Of a DNA stretch of 64,000 nucleotides, positions 1-11,113 are shown one piece after another. A model generated the notes under the pieces. The model saw only the letters and a list, made by a program, of their open reading frames with translations. It had not been told where the DNA came from and did not search any database. The stretch's first letter is position 1; each line of letters begins with the position of its first letter. The translations under genes were made by a program, and so were the position numbers. The DNA is from Heloderma charlesbogerti (lineage: Eukaryota > Chordata > Lepidosauria > Squamata > Helodermatidae). The stretch lies in assembly GCA_026122225.1 (NCBI GenBank), contig JANEZZ010000793.1:744001-808000 (forward strand). Reading direction: 5' to 3'.

Positions 1-267
1 AGATTTGGGGATTTGTTGGCTGAGTGATTGGGATGTCCATAAGCAGTATTCCACACCATATCGACCAATCGGCATCAGGGGCTTCGTTGCCAGAAGCAAT
101 GCAGAATTAACAGGTGACAACCGCTGACTCTTTATATTGAGACATGATCAGCACATGCCATTTTGCCAGAGTCAGAGGTTCCATGGGAATCTTTTGTCCT
201 GAGTCACCCAAAGGACCTACACCTCCAGGAGAGGGCTGTCTCTTCCAAATGACATTCTTAGGAGCTT
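1..267. other. Unassigned sequence, probably ENDOD1 intron 1
   Basis: No gene or named repeat recognised. It is assigned to ENDOD1 intron 1 only by its position downstream of exon 1. Confidence 0.4.
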
Positions 268-269
268 AA

Positions 270-401
270 GGGCACAATCCTATGCATATTTAGACAGAGA
301 AAAGGCCTACAATTCCCAGCATGCCCCAGCCAGCATTGCTGGCTGGGGCATGCTGGACGTTATAGGCCTTTCCTCTGTCTAAACATGCATAGCATTGCGC
401 C
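270..401. mobile_element. Harbinger-like foldback MITE (family H1)
   Basis: The two arms are inverted copies: GGGCACAATCCTATGCAT...TTTAGACAGA on the left and TCTGTCTAAACATGCATAG...TTGCGCCC on the right. The centre is a palindrome around CCAGCCAGCA/TGCTGGCTGG. TAA flanks both ends, fitting the TWA target preference of PIF/Harbinger elements. It has no coding capacity. The superfamily assignment is inferred from the target-site duplication alone. Confidence 0.65.
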
Positions 402-689
402 CTAATTGTGTGTTTCATCCAGGAATGCGTCAGGCAGGCTCTGCTTATGGAACAGCACAATTGTGCATGTCAACAGAGTGTCAGGAAGGCAACAGCACAT
501 CCCCGGGAGGTTTCATTATCAGGCATGACTCATGGCCTGAAATCCCAAAGCCATGCCTGGACTGTGTGTAACTCTTCTGATGCCCTGCTTAACTTTTACA
601 CAAGCAAGTGCCAGAGGTCCTGCCAGCCTGGAAGACATCATCTCTGACCTGGGTCCTTGCTCCCAAATCTAGGATGGTTGCCTGTGGTT

Positions 690-1160
690 GCTCAGTCTCT
701 AGCCAGCAGCATTCTGTACATGCTTAAAGACCCTCTTGTCTCTGTTATTACTTTGCATACTCTAGGACAGAACCTGACTCTTCTTCAGCTCTTGAAAGAG
801 CTGGGCCTATTTAGTGGGGGGAAGAGAAGGTTAAGGGACGACTCGATGGCCCTCTTCAGCTAGCTGAAGGGCTGCCACCCGGAGATTATGCAGCCTTGTT
901 CTCTGTTGCTCCAAAGGGCAGCACTAGAACGAAAGGGTGAACCAATCCGGGGAAGTAGATAAAGGCTGAACATTAGGAGAAAGTTCCTAATGGCAGGAGC
1001 TGTTGGACAGTGGAAAAGGCTGCCGTGGGAACTGGTGGGCTCTCCTTCACTTCAAGTAGAGGCTGCTCAGTGACACTGGAGCAGCAAGATTCCTACACTG
1101 CGTGGGGGTGGACTAGATGGCCTCTAAAGACCCACCATCTCTAAAATTCTGTGTTTCCAT
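690..1160 (+). mobile_element. CR1 LINE 3' fragment
   Basis: This is the 3' end of a CR1 reverse transcriptase frame and tail, heavily decayed. GAAGAGAAGGTTAAGGG, GGCTGAACATTAGGAGAAAG and GTGGACTAGATGGCCTC match the usual CR1 3' region. It is 5'-truncated and broken by stops. Confidence 0.75.
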
Positions 1161-2054
1161 GGTGGTGAATCCAAGCTCAAATTGAGCCCCATCTGCTGAT
1201 AATCAGACACCCTTCCACTAAATGGCAGGTTCAGCATCCCCCACCACTTCTGCTTCTGAAGGATGCCGTGGGTAGACGGCGTGCCTGCAATTACAGAAGC
1301 ATCTTGACAATCTTCTCTATCCCATCCTTGCTAATGAGGGAGTGAGGGATGCTCACGCCACCGCAAAGGTGTCTGGATTGCTGCAGTTGCTTAACAACTT
1401 GTTGGCTGTGCTGCAGTTGCTTAGCAACTGCACTGTCCCTGCGCACATCCCAGCTCCTTTGCCGGTGCCTGCAAAAAGGGCTGAATTACACTTGAACAGG
1501 ATGGACTGCAAAAAGAGAACAGCGTGTCCCTCCTCAGGGCCTCGGGTTCAGGACAAACGCAATGCTGGCCCCAGGCTTTGGAGGACCCTTGGGCAGAGCA
1601 GCCTCAATGGGCGCCCTCCCACGGTGCGTCTACCTTCTCGTGGCCATTGTCACTAACTGCTACTGTTCCTCGTCCTTTTTCTCATCACTGCCACCACTCA
1701 GAGAGCCAGTGAGCAAGCAGGCAGTGGCATCTACTGCTCCCCCTTCTCACCACCACCAGAGCAAGAGGCAGGTGAATAAACAGTTTGCAATGGTAAAGAG
1801 GAGGAGAAACTCCAGGGGGCTCTTGCCGGTGGTCCCCTGCTGCATTTGGGCCCTCGGCAGGTGCCTGGCCAGACCTACTTTTGAAGCCAGCCCCGGTAAC
1901 AGATCTTGCATCGGGAAATTGCCCTATGGAATGTTTAGACTATGAGCCTGTGCCAGGCCTGCACAACAGGCGACACCCCCCTCCCAGGCCAAAAACACAG
2001 GTGAACCTCTTTTTGCTGCTTGCGAAAGAACTCGGGGGCCTACCCTGCATTATC
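1161..2054. other. Unassigned intronic sequence
   Basis: No gene recognised. About 1855-1895 (CTCGGCAGGTGCCTGGCCAG) resembles short stretches near 8035-8080 and 25190-25225, so part of it is an unnamed dispersed repeat. Confidence 0.3.
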
Positions 2055-2360
2055 AGAAAGCACACAGCTGGAGAAGGTGCAGAAAAGGACAACCAAAATG
2101 ATCAGGAAGTCAAAAGGTTTTCCCTATGGGGAAAGATTTAAAGCACTGAGAATTTTTAGTTTAGTGGGGGGGGGAAGACTAGGAGCGGTCACAATAGCAT
2201 TTCATTAAATTATTCAGGGTGTGAAGAAGGGGGATAGAACAACTCGTGCCCTTCTTGTGGGTTTCCCGTGGGCAGCTGTTGGCCACTGTGTGAACAGAAA
2301 GCTGGACTAGATGGACCCTGGGTCTGATGCAGCAGGGCTCTTATGTTCTTAATTATTTTT
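2055..2360 (+). mobile_element. CR1 LINE 3' fragment with internal deletion
   Basis: It contains a reverse-transcriptase C-terminal remnant (LEKVQKRTTKMIRKSKGFPY), then jumps to the 3' tail (GCTGGACTAGATGGACCC, ending CTCTTATGTTCTTA). The characteristic TTCTTATG-type terminus marks the 3' end. A short segment after it (about 2365-2420) matches another part of the CR1 tail, suggesting rearrangement. Confidence 0.75.
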
Positions 2361-2478
2361 CTCCCTCTCCTATAATACTAGAACTTGGGGTCGTCCAATG
2401 AAAGGGACAGTAAATCCAAGACAAAAAAATAAAAAGACTTTTCACACAATACATTGTTAACTTAAGACCACTAGCTTA

Positions 2479-2611
2479 GGGTGCAACCCTACACATGTTT
2501 AGACAGAAAAAAGTCCTACGGCTCCCAGCATGCCCCAGCCAGCATGGCTGGCTGGGGAATGCTGGGAGTGGTAGGACTTTTTTTCTGTCTAAATATGCAC
2601 AGGATTGTGCA
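2479..2611. mobile_element. Harbinger-like foldback MITE (family H1)
   Basis: Same family as 270-401, with arms GGGTGCAACCCTACACATG and the complementary GCACAGGATTGTGCAG. TTA flanks both ends. The near-perfect hairpin includes AAAAGTCCTAC and GTAGGACTTTTT. Confidence 0.7.
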
Positions 2612-3405
2612 GTTAGATGGGGTACGGCTACCTTTGAAAGACCAGGTCCGCAGCCTGGGGGTCATTTTGGACTCCAGCTGTCCATGGAGGCTCAGGTGTC
2701 AGCTGTGAGCCAGACAGCGCTGTATCAACTCCATCTGATACGGCGGCTGCGCCCCTTCCTTCCCGACCACCTGCTCCCATCGGTAGTACATGCCCTGGTC
2801 TCCTCTCGTTTAGACTACTGTAATGCGCTCTACGTGGGGTTACCCTTGAAGACGGTTCAGAAGCTGCAGCTGGTACAGAATGCGGCGGCTCGCCTGATTA
2901 AAGGCAGCCGCCGGCGAGATCACATCACTCCAGTGCTGAAGGAGTTGCACTGGTTACCAGTTGTTTTCCAGGCCAAATTCAAGGTGTTGGTTTTGACCTT
3001 TAAAACCCTATATGGTTCCGGCCCAGCCTATCTTAAGGAGCGCCTCCAGCAGCACCAGACAGGCCGCTTAACAAGATCAGCCTCGGATGGCCTTCTCTCT
3101 GTCCCATCAGCCAGGACAGCTAGACTGGTGGGGACGAGGGAGAGGGCCTTTTCTGTAGTGGCCCCCACTCTGTGGAACTCCCTCCCTAGGGAACTCCGTC
3201 ATGCCCCCTCTTTAATGAGCTTCCGTCGTGCATTAAAAACGTGGCTGTTCAGGCAGGCATTTGGGGTGGGTTAGGGTATTTTAGAAAATGTTTTTATTGT
3301 AGAATTTTACTGTTTTATTGTATGTTGTACATCGCCCAGAGTGGCTGGGTGACCAGCCAGATGGGCAATTAATAAATTAAATAATAATAATAAATAAATA
3401 AATAT
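2612..3405 (+). mobile_element. L2 LINE 3' end with reverse-transcriptase C-terminus
   Basis: An open stretch to 3274 encodes the C-terminal part of an L2-clade reverse transcriptase. Recognisable blocks include RLDYCNALYVGLPL, LQLVQNAAARLI, HWLPV and WNSLPRELR, followed by a short 3' UTR and an (AATA/TAAA)n tail as expected for L2. It is 5'-truncated and starts directly at the edge of the preceding MITE. The frame of about 220 codons is free of stops, suggesting a comparatively young copy. Non-functional because endonuclease and catalytic RT motifs are missing. Confidence 0.85.
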
Positions 3406-3949
3406 TTTAAAAGGGGACTGCACAAATTTATGGAAGATATGAATCCCAGGGCATGGTTTGAGCATTCATGATGCATCCACTGTGCTGAAGCAATGCAGGT
3501 CTGGATCCAGTCAGTACATTACTAGAAGGAACCCCATGTAGTGGATTACTCTCCAGTATGCGATGTTTTTAGCCCCAGCATGTGTCTCTGATAAACATTT
3601 TAGTTTTGATGATTATGATGATGAGTAATTTTGAATTTCTTGTGAGCTACTCTAAGTACTGCTATTGCACTAGAAGGGTAGGTTATAACTTATCTTAATA
3701 AATAAGCGAACATTTTGCTGAAAAAAAGTGAATCAAACACTCGGGGTTCACTGTTTTCTCCAATTGTAAGGGGCCAGGTAGCTGTGTCCACTGTTTTGCT
3801 AGATTTATATTCATTCTCCTCTATGAGCCAAACTCCAGCCTGGAATCTTATACAGAAATAGCCCCATGGGAAACCTATTTGAATAACCAAATATTTGGAA
3901 CAGGGAAGTTGAGGCAGCAAAAGCTGTTTACTGTCACTCATCATCTGTG
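3406..3949. other. Unassigned intronic sequence
   Basis: No gene or repeat recognised. A spurious minus-strand frame (3690-3944) shows no family motif. Confidence 0.35.
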
Positions 3950-4145
3950 AAGCACTTCAAACATTCATTGCATGTGCCCTCAGAAACAACCATGTGCGGA
4001 AGGTAGGTGGCTATTATTCCCATTTTAAAGATGTGGAACTGAGGCCAAGAGAGAGGGTGCCTTGTCAAAGAGCCAACACTGAGGCTGGAGGTGCAATGAG
4101 AGCCCCAGTCTCCAAATCCAGTGCTTCACCCACTGGGACATCTTA
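3950..4145 (+). repeat. MIR/CORE-SINE-like ancient SINE
   Basis: The core block TATTATTCCCATTTTAAAG, then GAACTGAGGCCAAGAGAG and CTTGTCAAAG, matches the MIR core. It is heavily diverged, consistent with an old amniote repeat. Confidence 0.6.
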
Positions 4146-4164
4146 GGAAGGATAGCACCTAAAT

Positions 4165-4790
4165 CAGCTGTCCCAACCTGATGCTCCCCACATGTTTCCA
4201 GCTAGAACTGTAACCCAACACACCTGGAAGATACCAGGATGAGGAAGGATGGTATTTTATGGAGACAACGCTGCATCAAAAAAGATGATTGAAGGGGAGG
4301 GGAAAAATTCATGGCTGGGAGAAAGTATCTTCTGGTGAGTTAGAAGGAGGAAGGTTTGGTGGTTAAGAGCAGGAGCAAATTAAAGGTGCATATTAAAGCT
4401 TGTGCAAGAATATTTGGGATTCCAAATTGGAGAGGCAATGCACTCAAAGGTTTGAAGTTAAGAAGGCTGGGACAAAGAGACTCTTTTTCTGGCTGTGAAT
4501 GAAATAGCTGCATACCTGATAGAAGTTTAGCAGGTTCAGCTTTTCCCTTTTACTGCATGTGCACACAAGGAGAAACGTTATCTGTTAATATTCTTGGCTG
4601 TTATAGGCAAAAGAGCCATGCCAGAAAAAGGTAGCAGCACCTCTCATACATAATCACAGATGATGGCAAGGGTAGGTGACCTGCTGCCCTCTAAACATTT
4701 TGGACTGTAATTCCCATCAGCCCCAGCCAGCATGGGCAATGGCCAGGGATTGTGGGAGTTGTAGTCCAACAACATTTGTAGGGCGCCTAT
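4165..4790. repeat. Two hairpin hAT-like MITE copies (family M) with unassigned spacer
   Basis: An eroded copy lies at about 4170-4245 (TGATGCTCCCCACATG...ACACCTGGAAGATACCAGG). A better one lies at about 4668-4790, with inverted halves TTTTGGACTGTAATTCCCAT and TGGGAGTTGTAGTCCAA around CCAGCCAGCATGGGCAAT. The sequence between them shows nothing recognisable. Confidence 0.6.
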
Positions 4791-5324
4791 CCCTGCAGTA
4801 TGGTGATAGGGAATAGGGCTGGCGCCAGCATCTGGCACTCTTGAGCAGCTGCTAGGGCCCCAGAGCCTGGGCAGGGCACCCCTTAATTTGTTTCCGCTGG
4901 CCCAGCCCTCTAAGCAGCTGGATTTCATCACTACTTTAACTTCCCACAATGTGCCTGGCCTAGCATCACTCTGGGGCTTTGTGGGAAATTAAGGGACAAC
5001 TAGACAGTTGCCCAGCTCTGTTTGAAGCATTGCTACTGTACTGAGACCAGATAAACCTGCCAACACCCACTGACAGAAGAGGGGGCCCACCAGAGGACCC
5101 TTTACCTGGGGCCCCCTCAAACTTGCACCTGACCTTGATAGGGAGAAAGGCTAAAAATGTAAGAGGAGCCCTGTTGAATCCATGTGAAATTATGCATAGC
5201 ATGGAGTTCAAAAGGTGCACCTGGTTCCACATTTTGTTTCCAGTACTGCCCACAAACTGGGCATGAATGTGATCCTGAGTCCTTGAATAGGAACATAGCC
5301 AAGGGCACCTTCTCTTACCTCTTT

Positions 5325-5536
5325 ATGACAGAGGTGTTCAAGATTATACACGGTGTGGAGAAAGTGGGTAGGGAGAAGCTTTTCTCTGTACACCAGTTGC
5401 TGGGGCACATGGGCAGGAGGGTGCTGATGCACTCATGTCCTACTTCTGGGCTTCCCACAGGCAGCTTCTTGGCTGCTCTGTGAGCAGGATGCTGGACTAG
5501 ATAGGCCTGATTCAGCACAGCTCTTATGTTCTTATC
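5325..5536 (+). mobile_element. CR1 LINE 3' fragment
   Basis: AGAGGTGTTCAAGATTATAC and GTGTGGAGAAAGTGGGTAGG join directly to the distal tail CACCAGTTGCTGGGG...CTCTTATGTTCTTA, so an internal block is missing. 5'-truncated. Confidence 0.75.
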
Positions 5537-5676
5537 GAAGCCAATGTTGTGCCGTACTCTATACGTGAGGAGGGAGGGTGGGAGGTGAAGTATCTCTCAT
5601 TTTTGATGTGGCAACTCTACCGATAGAACACATGCTACACTTGAAGTATGCAGAGGCCCAAATGCAAACCCTCATC

Positions 5677-5903
5677 CAGGCCTAGTTCACACATCTGGAT
5701 CCCGTGGTTGTCTTACACTGGATTACTGCACATTTGTGGCTGGTTTGCACATGCAAGTGCATCGTTTGGCTTCTGTACACTTGATTACGGGTCGCTGAAC
5801 GGGTGAACGGACTCCGCTGAGAAGCACTGAAAATCTACAATGCTTCTCAATACAGTCAGTTCACCCATTCAGCAGCCGGGTGAGTCTGTGTGAACCAGGC
5901 CTC
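5677..5903. repeat. Foldback MITE-like repeat (AGGCCTRGTTCACAC ends)
   Basis: The ends are inverted: AGGCCTAGTTCACACAT on the left, TGTGTGAACCAGGCCT on the right. Related sequence occurs at about 15238-15370 (CAGGCCTGGTTCACAC) and 43000-43030. Family not identified. Confidence 0.5.
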
Positions 5904-7345
5904 TGGCACTGAATCTGTCAGGCAGCCTGCAGCACTTCACTGTCTCCCAGCTTAAGTGCAACATAAATGATGCACAGCAGCTTGGACACTGAAAATGTGT
6001 ACAGAAATAGCAATGGATCTCTCCTCCTCAAACACCCTGAATGTGAAACATTTATTGGCAACTATTCTGGACTCTCCTTTCCCTCCTAGATGGATGATCT
6101 GTCGGATATCTCTGCACGTTCCCTGCACCACAAGCCCAAAAGATGGATAAAGCAAAGAGCACCAGCCCCATTCTGTGTGAGTCAGCAGCCATCAGTGGCA
6201 CCCTCGGAGATGATGTAAGGGAGAAGCTTTGGCTGACATATCAGTTTGGTATGTCTGGAGCTTGTTTCTTCAAGGTCCCGTGGGAACCCGGCTGAAATGT
6301 TGATGCACCGAGTAACATTTCTCTCAGAACGCTGCTGCTGCAGTCTCCTGCCTTTTCCTGCTCCTAAGATTAGAGCAACAACAAACCCTCCCCACATCAG
6401 CGCCAGCAGGAAGTGCAGTGTGCATTCCCTCCTAGTGCAAGGCAGGGCAGGGCAGGGCAGCTAAGAGGGTTATCGCTGCAGAGCATCAGCTGGGATCAGC
6501 GCATGCTTGAAAGCGTCACTGCTAACCAAGCTGCTGTGCCTGATCGCCTCCTCTGACAATGCTTCTCTTAACTGCTCTCTGCCGAAGATGAGCTAGGCAG
6601 CTACAACGGGCGATGTTTGTGTGTGAAGAACAGCTGACATCCACCACCACCACCACCACGGCCTGTCCCTTCCCTATTCATTTTGGAGTCAAGCCTCTTT
6701 CTGTTTCCAGAAGAAGATGGTTTGTGCGCTGCGGGGGGCACAGCAGAGGTTGGTGCAATCCTTGCCTCCCTTGGGAAGGAGAAATGAGCCTCTCTCCTGG
6801 TGGGAACCGTAGCTGTGGGCAAAATTCAAGAGAACGTCCTGAGATTCTGCAGAATCAGAGGTCCCCAGTGAAATCAGTTAACGGTAGACAAGCTTCCTGG
6901 AAGGACAGACTGTGCACCTCTATTTATTTCCCGCCGTCATGCACAGCCACAGAGGGGACATGGGGAGCACACTCGCGGGTTAGCGCGGGACAACGGTGAG
7001 GCCTAACAGGCCTGGCTTGACACCCCTGGGCAAACCGAGTATACAAGCTCCCCCAGAATGCTCTGCAACCACACAGGGGTCTGTGGCAGGGATTGGTCAG
7101 AGACTCAGACATTAATTCAATTGTATGGCCATGTCTGGGCTTTTTAAAAAAATTTAATTCCAGACTGGACAATTTTCATTGGAGCCATAGCATGTCGAAG
7201 AGAAGCTTAACCCTTCCCTCCTCGGCTGCAATCCTGACAAAAATCACCCCCTGCCCCCCCACACACACCCTAATTAGCCCCAATGGAAGCTTTATTTCCT
7301 AAGGCTTTCTCCATGGTGGAACCCACTTGGTGACATGCCCCCCCC
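5904..7345. other. Unassigned intronic sequence with simple repeats
   Basis: No exon or known repeat recognised. It holds (GGGCA)n near 6440-6462, (CCA)n at 6641-6659 and C-rich runs near 7250 and 7340. The plus-strand frame 6613-6999 has no recognisable domain and is treated as chance. Confidence 0.3.
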
Positions 7346-7349
7346 CCCA

Positions 7350-7529
7350 TAGTGGAGGTTGGCAGCACTGATGTCAGCGAGGTGGTGAATCTGCTCTGGG
7401 TTGCATTCAGAACCAGTCAGAATTCTAAAGGAGCTATCCTTTAGGTCCTTCAGAATTCTGAGTGGTTCTGACTGAAACCCGGAGCAGATTCACTGCCCCC
7501 ACTGACATCGGAGCCACCAGCCTGCACTG
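7350..7529. mobile_element. hAT-like foldback MITE (family K)
   Basis: The halves are inverted: GGTGAATCTGCTCTGGGTT and AACCCGGAGCAGATTCACTG. Its right end is ...CCACCAGCCTGCACTG. The flanking 8-mers CCCCCCCA and CCCCCTTA agree at 6 of 8 positions, fitting a hAT-type 8-bp duplication. Other copies lie at 14465-14660 and 26114-26255. Confidence 0.6.
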
Positions 7530-7547
7530 CCCCCTTAGTAGGAAGGA

Positions 7548-7802
7548 GGCGACAACTGTGGGATGTTTTAGGTACCAGTTAAAGGCCTGTCTTTCACCCA
7601 CTGACTGTGACGCTTGGTTTGATTGTTAGCACTCAGATTTTAATGTTTTGAGGATGTTTTATCTTTTGATTTTAAATGTTTTTGACTGAAACATGTTGTA
7701 TTTTCCGTGGTTGTTTTGTTTTGTTTTAAAATCATACGTTGGAAACCACTTTGAGATGTCTTTTTAGATATAGTCAAGCAGTCTATAAATTGATGAAATA
7801 AA
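7548..7802 (+). mobile_element. L2-like LINE 3' end
   Basis: It contains decayed TTTTAGGTACCAGTTAAAGG followed by an AT-rich 3' UTR. It ends CCACTTTGAGATGTC...GTCTATAAATTGATGAAATA, the usual tail structure of L2-type elements. Confidence 0.5.
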
Positions 7803-8019
7803 TACGATGCAGGAAGGCAATTGTCATTAGGGTCACGCCTGGGAGGGAAGAGTTAAACCTCCCCTCCCTACATGCTGTGGCCTCTCTACCACCCCCCAAC
7901 CCCTGTACACCTGTCACTATATTTTTAAGAACCCCTGACATGGTTCCTAGCCAAGCAGTTAAAGTTAACATCTAGTTTGGCCCTCAGGAAGGAAGCTACT
8001 TCTTTCTGCATCTATAACT

Positions 8020-8090
8020 CTGTTGTCGGTGGGACCCTGCCTGGGTGTAGGCCCTCAGCAAGTGCCCAACCATGCCTACCTTGATGACGC
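8020..8090. repeat. Short copy of unnamed dispersed repeat
   Basis: GCAAGTGCCCAACCATGCC is the complement of a stretch at 25191-25215 (GGCATGGTTGGGCACCTGCC), and 29125-29145 is related. Boundaries uncertain. Confidence 0.35.
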
Positions 8091-8386
8091 CAGGCATAGC
8101 ATGGGACTGGAGCACATTCTTTGCAAGTTCACTCCCCTGGCCATGCCGGTTAAAGAAGAACCTGAGGTGGCAGGAGAGTTCGGACAGAATAAGGCCTCTG
8201 CTGGAAACCTTGGAGAGCTAAACGTTTCTGAGCGAGACAGACCCATGGCCTGGCTCAACATAAAGCAGCTTCTGATGTCCAAAAGGACAGGATTCCCCTA
8301 ACACAGACCATTTTGATGGCCAACCTTTGGGGGAAAGCAGGACATGAGGCAAGTCCAGAGCACGGCACAACTGTAGAGAAAACAGC

Positions 8387-8790
8387 TCTCCAGATGTAGT
8401 GGATTTCAACTCCCAGAAGCCCCTGCCAGCATGGCCAATCGTCAGGAATGCTGCAAGTTGAAGTCCAAAACATCTGGAGATCTACCTTCCGCACACCTCC
8501 GTGCTCTACAGTACCCTCATCTCTCAGTATTCTTGTATGTGTGTGTTTTACCTCTCCTCTCCTGAGCCAAGGAGCAGGGAGCAGCTGTAGCTTGGAAAGC
8601 CAGGCAGGAATGGAGGCCGGGCTCTACCCTTCAGCCAGGCCGTGGGCCCTCCTACACCTGTCCCTACTATAGGGCAGCCTTCCCTACCCTGGTGCCCTCC
8701 AGATGTGTCAGGCTGCAACTCCCAGCATTCCCCAGCCATCTTGGGAGTTGCAGCCCAACACATCTGGAAGGCACCAGGGTAGGGACAGCT
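8387..8790. mobile_element. Two hairpin hAT-like MITE copies (family M)
   Basis: One copy at about 8387-8487 (CTCCAGATGTAGTGGATTTC / GAAGTCCAAAACATCTGGAG) and one at about 8676-8787 (CCTGGTGCCCTCCAGATGTG / CACATCTGGAAGGCACCAGG). Both are palindromic with no coding content. Confidence 0.7.
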
Positions 8791-10165
8791 ACTTTAGGGC
8801 CTGGAATCGCAAAGTACAAAGGAGGCCTCTGATGGAGGCTCAGGCTGCCAAGGTTTCATCTGCCGGGGCTCCTGTGCCCACAGACATGACCAAAGAGGAA
8901 GAAACTTAGCTGAAGAATTATTTCCCCCTGGCAGCAGAGGGTGCAGTGATGAGAAAATAGCATCACCTCTTGGAATTTCTTTGTTGCCTGTCTTACAAGT
9001 GTTAAAGATACAGGAGTCTTGCTGGACTAAAAAAGAAAAATGTTGGCAGTTCTACTGGAGGTGTGTGACTCTTGACAACCTTTACCTAGATGTAGCTCTA
9101 TCTTGATTGGGCGAGAATGCTAAAACTGGTCCTCCACTCCCTCTGCCCCTGACACTGACTCCATCACTACAGCATGGCTTGAGGTTTGCTTCCTACTTGT
9201 GTTTGGAGTGCTCGTCCCAAGCTTTTACAGCAGCTCTTCTATTTCCCCCCGATTTCCTTTCCTTGGGGAACTGAACTTATATTATGAGGTCCAATGCCCA
9301 AGAGTGATCATGCCCGACTCAGGCCTAGCTGCCATCAAAGTACTATGCCTGTGTCCGGAACTGTACCACTTCAGGCTCTAGTGAGGACTTTCACGGCAGA
9401 ATGCTCACGCACACAAGGATCACCACTCATGGAAAACCAGTGTATGAGGGAGAAGGATTGGCAAGAACCCTTCTCTGAGATCTAGTTTCCTCAGTGCAGT
9501 GAACTGGGGGGTGGGGTAGGTTGGAGATTTCAATCATGTCAGCACCCACTTGCAGGCTGAAGCGGTGCAGCCGAGACCCAGTAGTCTAGGAAAGAGTATA
9601 ATAGCTCCTCTACAGCTTGATCTAGCACTAAGACATCACAAAATCGAAAAATGAGTTTAACAAGAAATTGCACTGCAAATTAGCACACAACTGCCTTTTT
9701 AAAATGTAAATTTGAGAGTTTTCCCATGCTTCCGTCTGATTCTGGATATGGTAATAAGCTGTCATTTGAGTGGAAAACAGTTTCAAATGCTTCTGTTTTA
9801 CTTTTGCCCAGGTTCAGTGCCTTTTTTCCATATCTTTCTGAGACTACAGGTTTATCGCCTCATTGAGAACAAGTCCCAAAACTCATCTTTGCTTTGTCAT
9901 GCCTTGCAGTACAGAACAGGCTCAGACCACTGGCTCCTTGTTCCAAGGAGGTTTGTCTATGAAAAGCTTTATGAACCCTTGTAAAAAAAAAAAAGTGCAT
10001 GTATGTATAACTGCCAGTGGTGCAGCTTTGGACTACCTGTTGGGGTAGGGAAAACATTGTTCCTTCATCTTGGCCCACGGGGGGAAAAAAACCTGAAATG
10101 CTGGATCGCACCCCCTTGAGCTAAAGCTGAAGTCCTACCCCAGAATGATTTAGAACTGTCTGACC
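8791..10165. other. Unassigned intronic sequence
   Basis: No exon or clear repeat recognised. Short open frames here lack any family motif. Confidence 0.35.
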
Positions 10166-10169
10166 AATT

Positions 10170-10507
10170 ACCAGCACAATCCTATACCCATTTTCCTGGG
10201 AGTAAGTCCCATTGAACTTAATGGCACTTACTTCTAAGTAGCCAGTGTAGTGTAGTGGTGAGAGTGACGGACTGGGAGCCAGGAGATTCGGGTTCTAGTC
10301 CCCACTTGGCCATGGAAGCTCACTGGGTGACTTTGGGCCAGTCACAGACTCTCAGCCCAACCTACCTCACAGGGTTGTTGTTGTGAGGATACAACGGTGA
10401 GGAGGAGGATAATGTAAGCCGCCTTGAGTTCCTTGCAAGAGGGAGAAAGGCGGGGTATAAATGCAATAAATAAATAAATAAATAGACATGTAGAGGATCG
10501 CACTCTG
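10170..10507 (+). mobile_element. Harbinger-like MITE (family H3) split by a tRNA-derived SINE
   Basis: The MITE reads CACAATCCTATACCCATTTT...TGGGAGTAAGTCCCATTGAA up to CTTCTAAGTA at 10240. It resumes as GACATGTAGAGGATCGCACT from 10485. Between them is a complete SINE (10241-10484): A-box-like TAGTGGTGAGA, B-box-like GGTTCTAGTCC, a body containing GGCCATGGAAGCTCACTGGG, and a tail GGCGGGGTATAAATGCAATA followed by (AAAT)n. The other MITE copies (43375-43550) are continuous here, which supports the insertion. Confidence 0.75.
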
Positions 10508-11020
10508 AATGTACAATCTAATAGATGTTTATGGGACTGTGAGCATGTGTGAGTGCTTTTTAAATCAAGGCACAAGAGATGCTACCATAATTTCCCACCC
10601 AAACTGTACTTGTTTTCCTGATACCTAAGTAGATTTAGGAAGTCTGGAGTAGCAGTTGGGCTCCCTCCCACACAATGCAACAAGGACAACAACAAATGGG
10701 CAAAGTTAATTATAACCTCCAGCCATCCCTGGTCATTTCTAGGGTTGTGGGTTCCTGCTTCATTCTCTTCCCTTATCATTATTCTTACAGCATCCTTCAG
10801 CATGTGCTAAAGGACTTTACTTAATTTATCCTGCCAAGGAATAACTCCGTGCAGTAAGTCAGGCTGGGGGGAAAAGTGACTTGCTAAAATGTTTTTGAAG
10901 TGCAAACTAAAAAAAATGGACACTAAAAAGTGGCACCAGAGCTTACGCAGCAATAAAACATTTTGGCCCTTGTATAGTGGTGCAGATAGGTAATTTTAGA
11001 CCCTGGACTTAATTGCCTTC
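10508..11020. other. Unassigned intronic sequence
   Basis: Nothing recognised. Confidence 0.35.
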
Positions 11021-11026
11021 GGGTGC

Positions 11027-11113
11027 AATCCTGTGCATGTTTAGACAGGAAAAAGTCCTACAACTCCCGGCATTCCCCAGCCAGCATGTCTAAACATGCA
11101 CAGCATTGCATCC
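11027..11113. mobile_element. Internally deleted Harbinger-like MITE (family H1)
   Basis: The left arm GGGTGCAATCCTGTGCATGT...AAAAAGTCCTACAACTCCC is joined, after a short centre, to GTCTAAACATGCACAGCATT. Most of the right arm is missing. Confidence 0.6.

Noticed and set aside
6613..6999. 128-codon plus-strand frame
   Set aside because: The CCA-repeat-derived start and lack of any recognisable domain argue against a gene.
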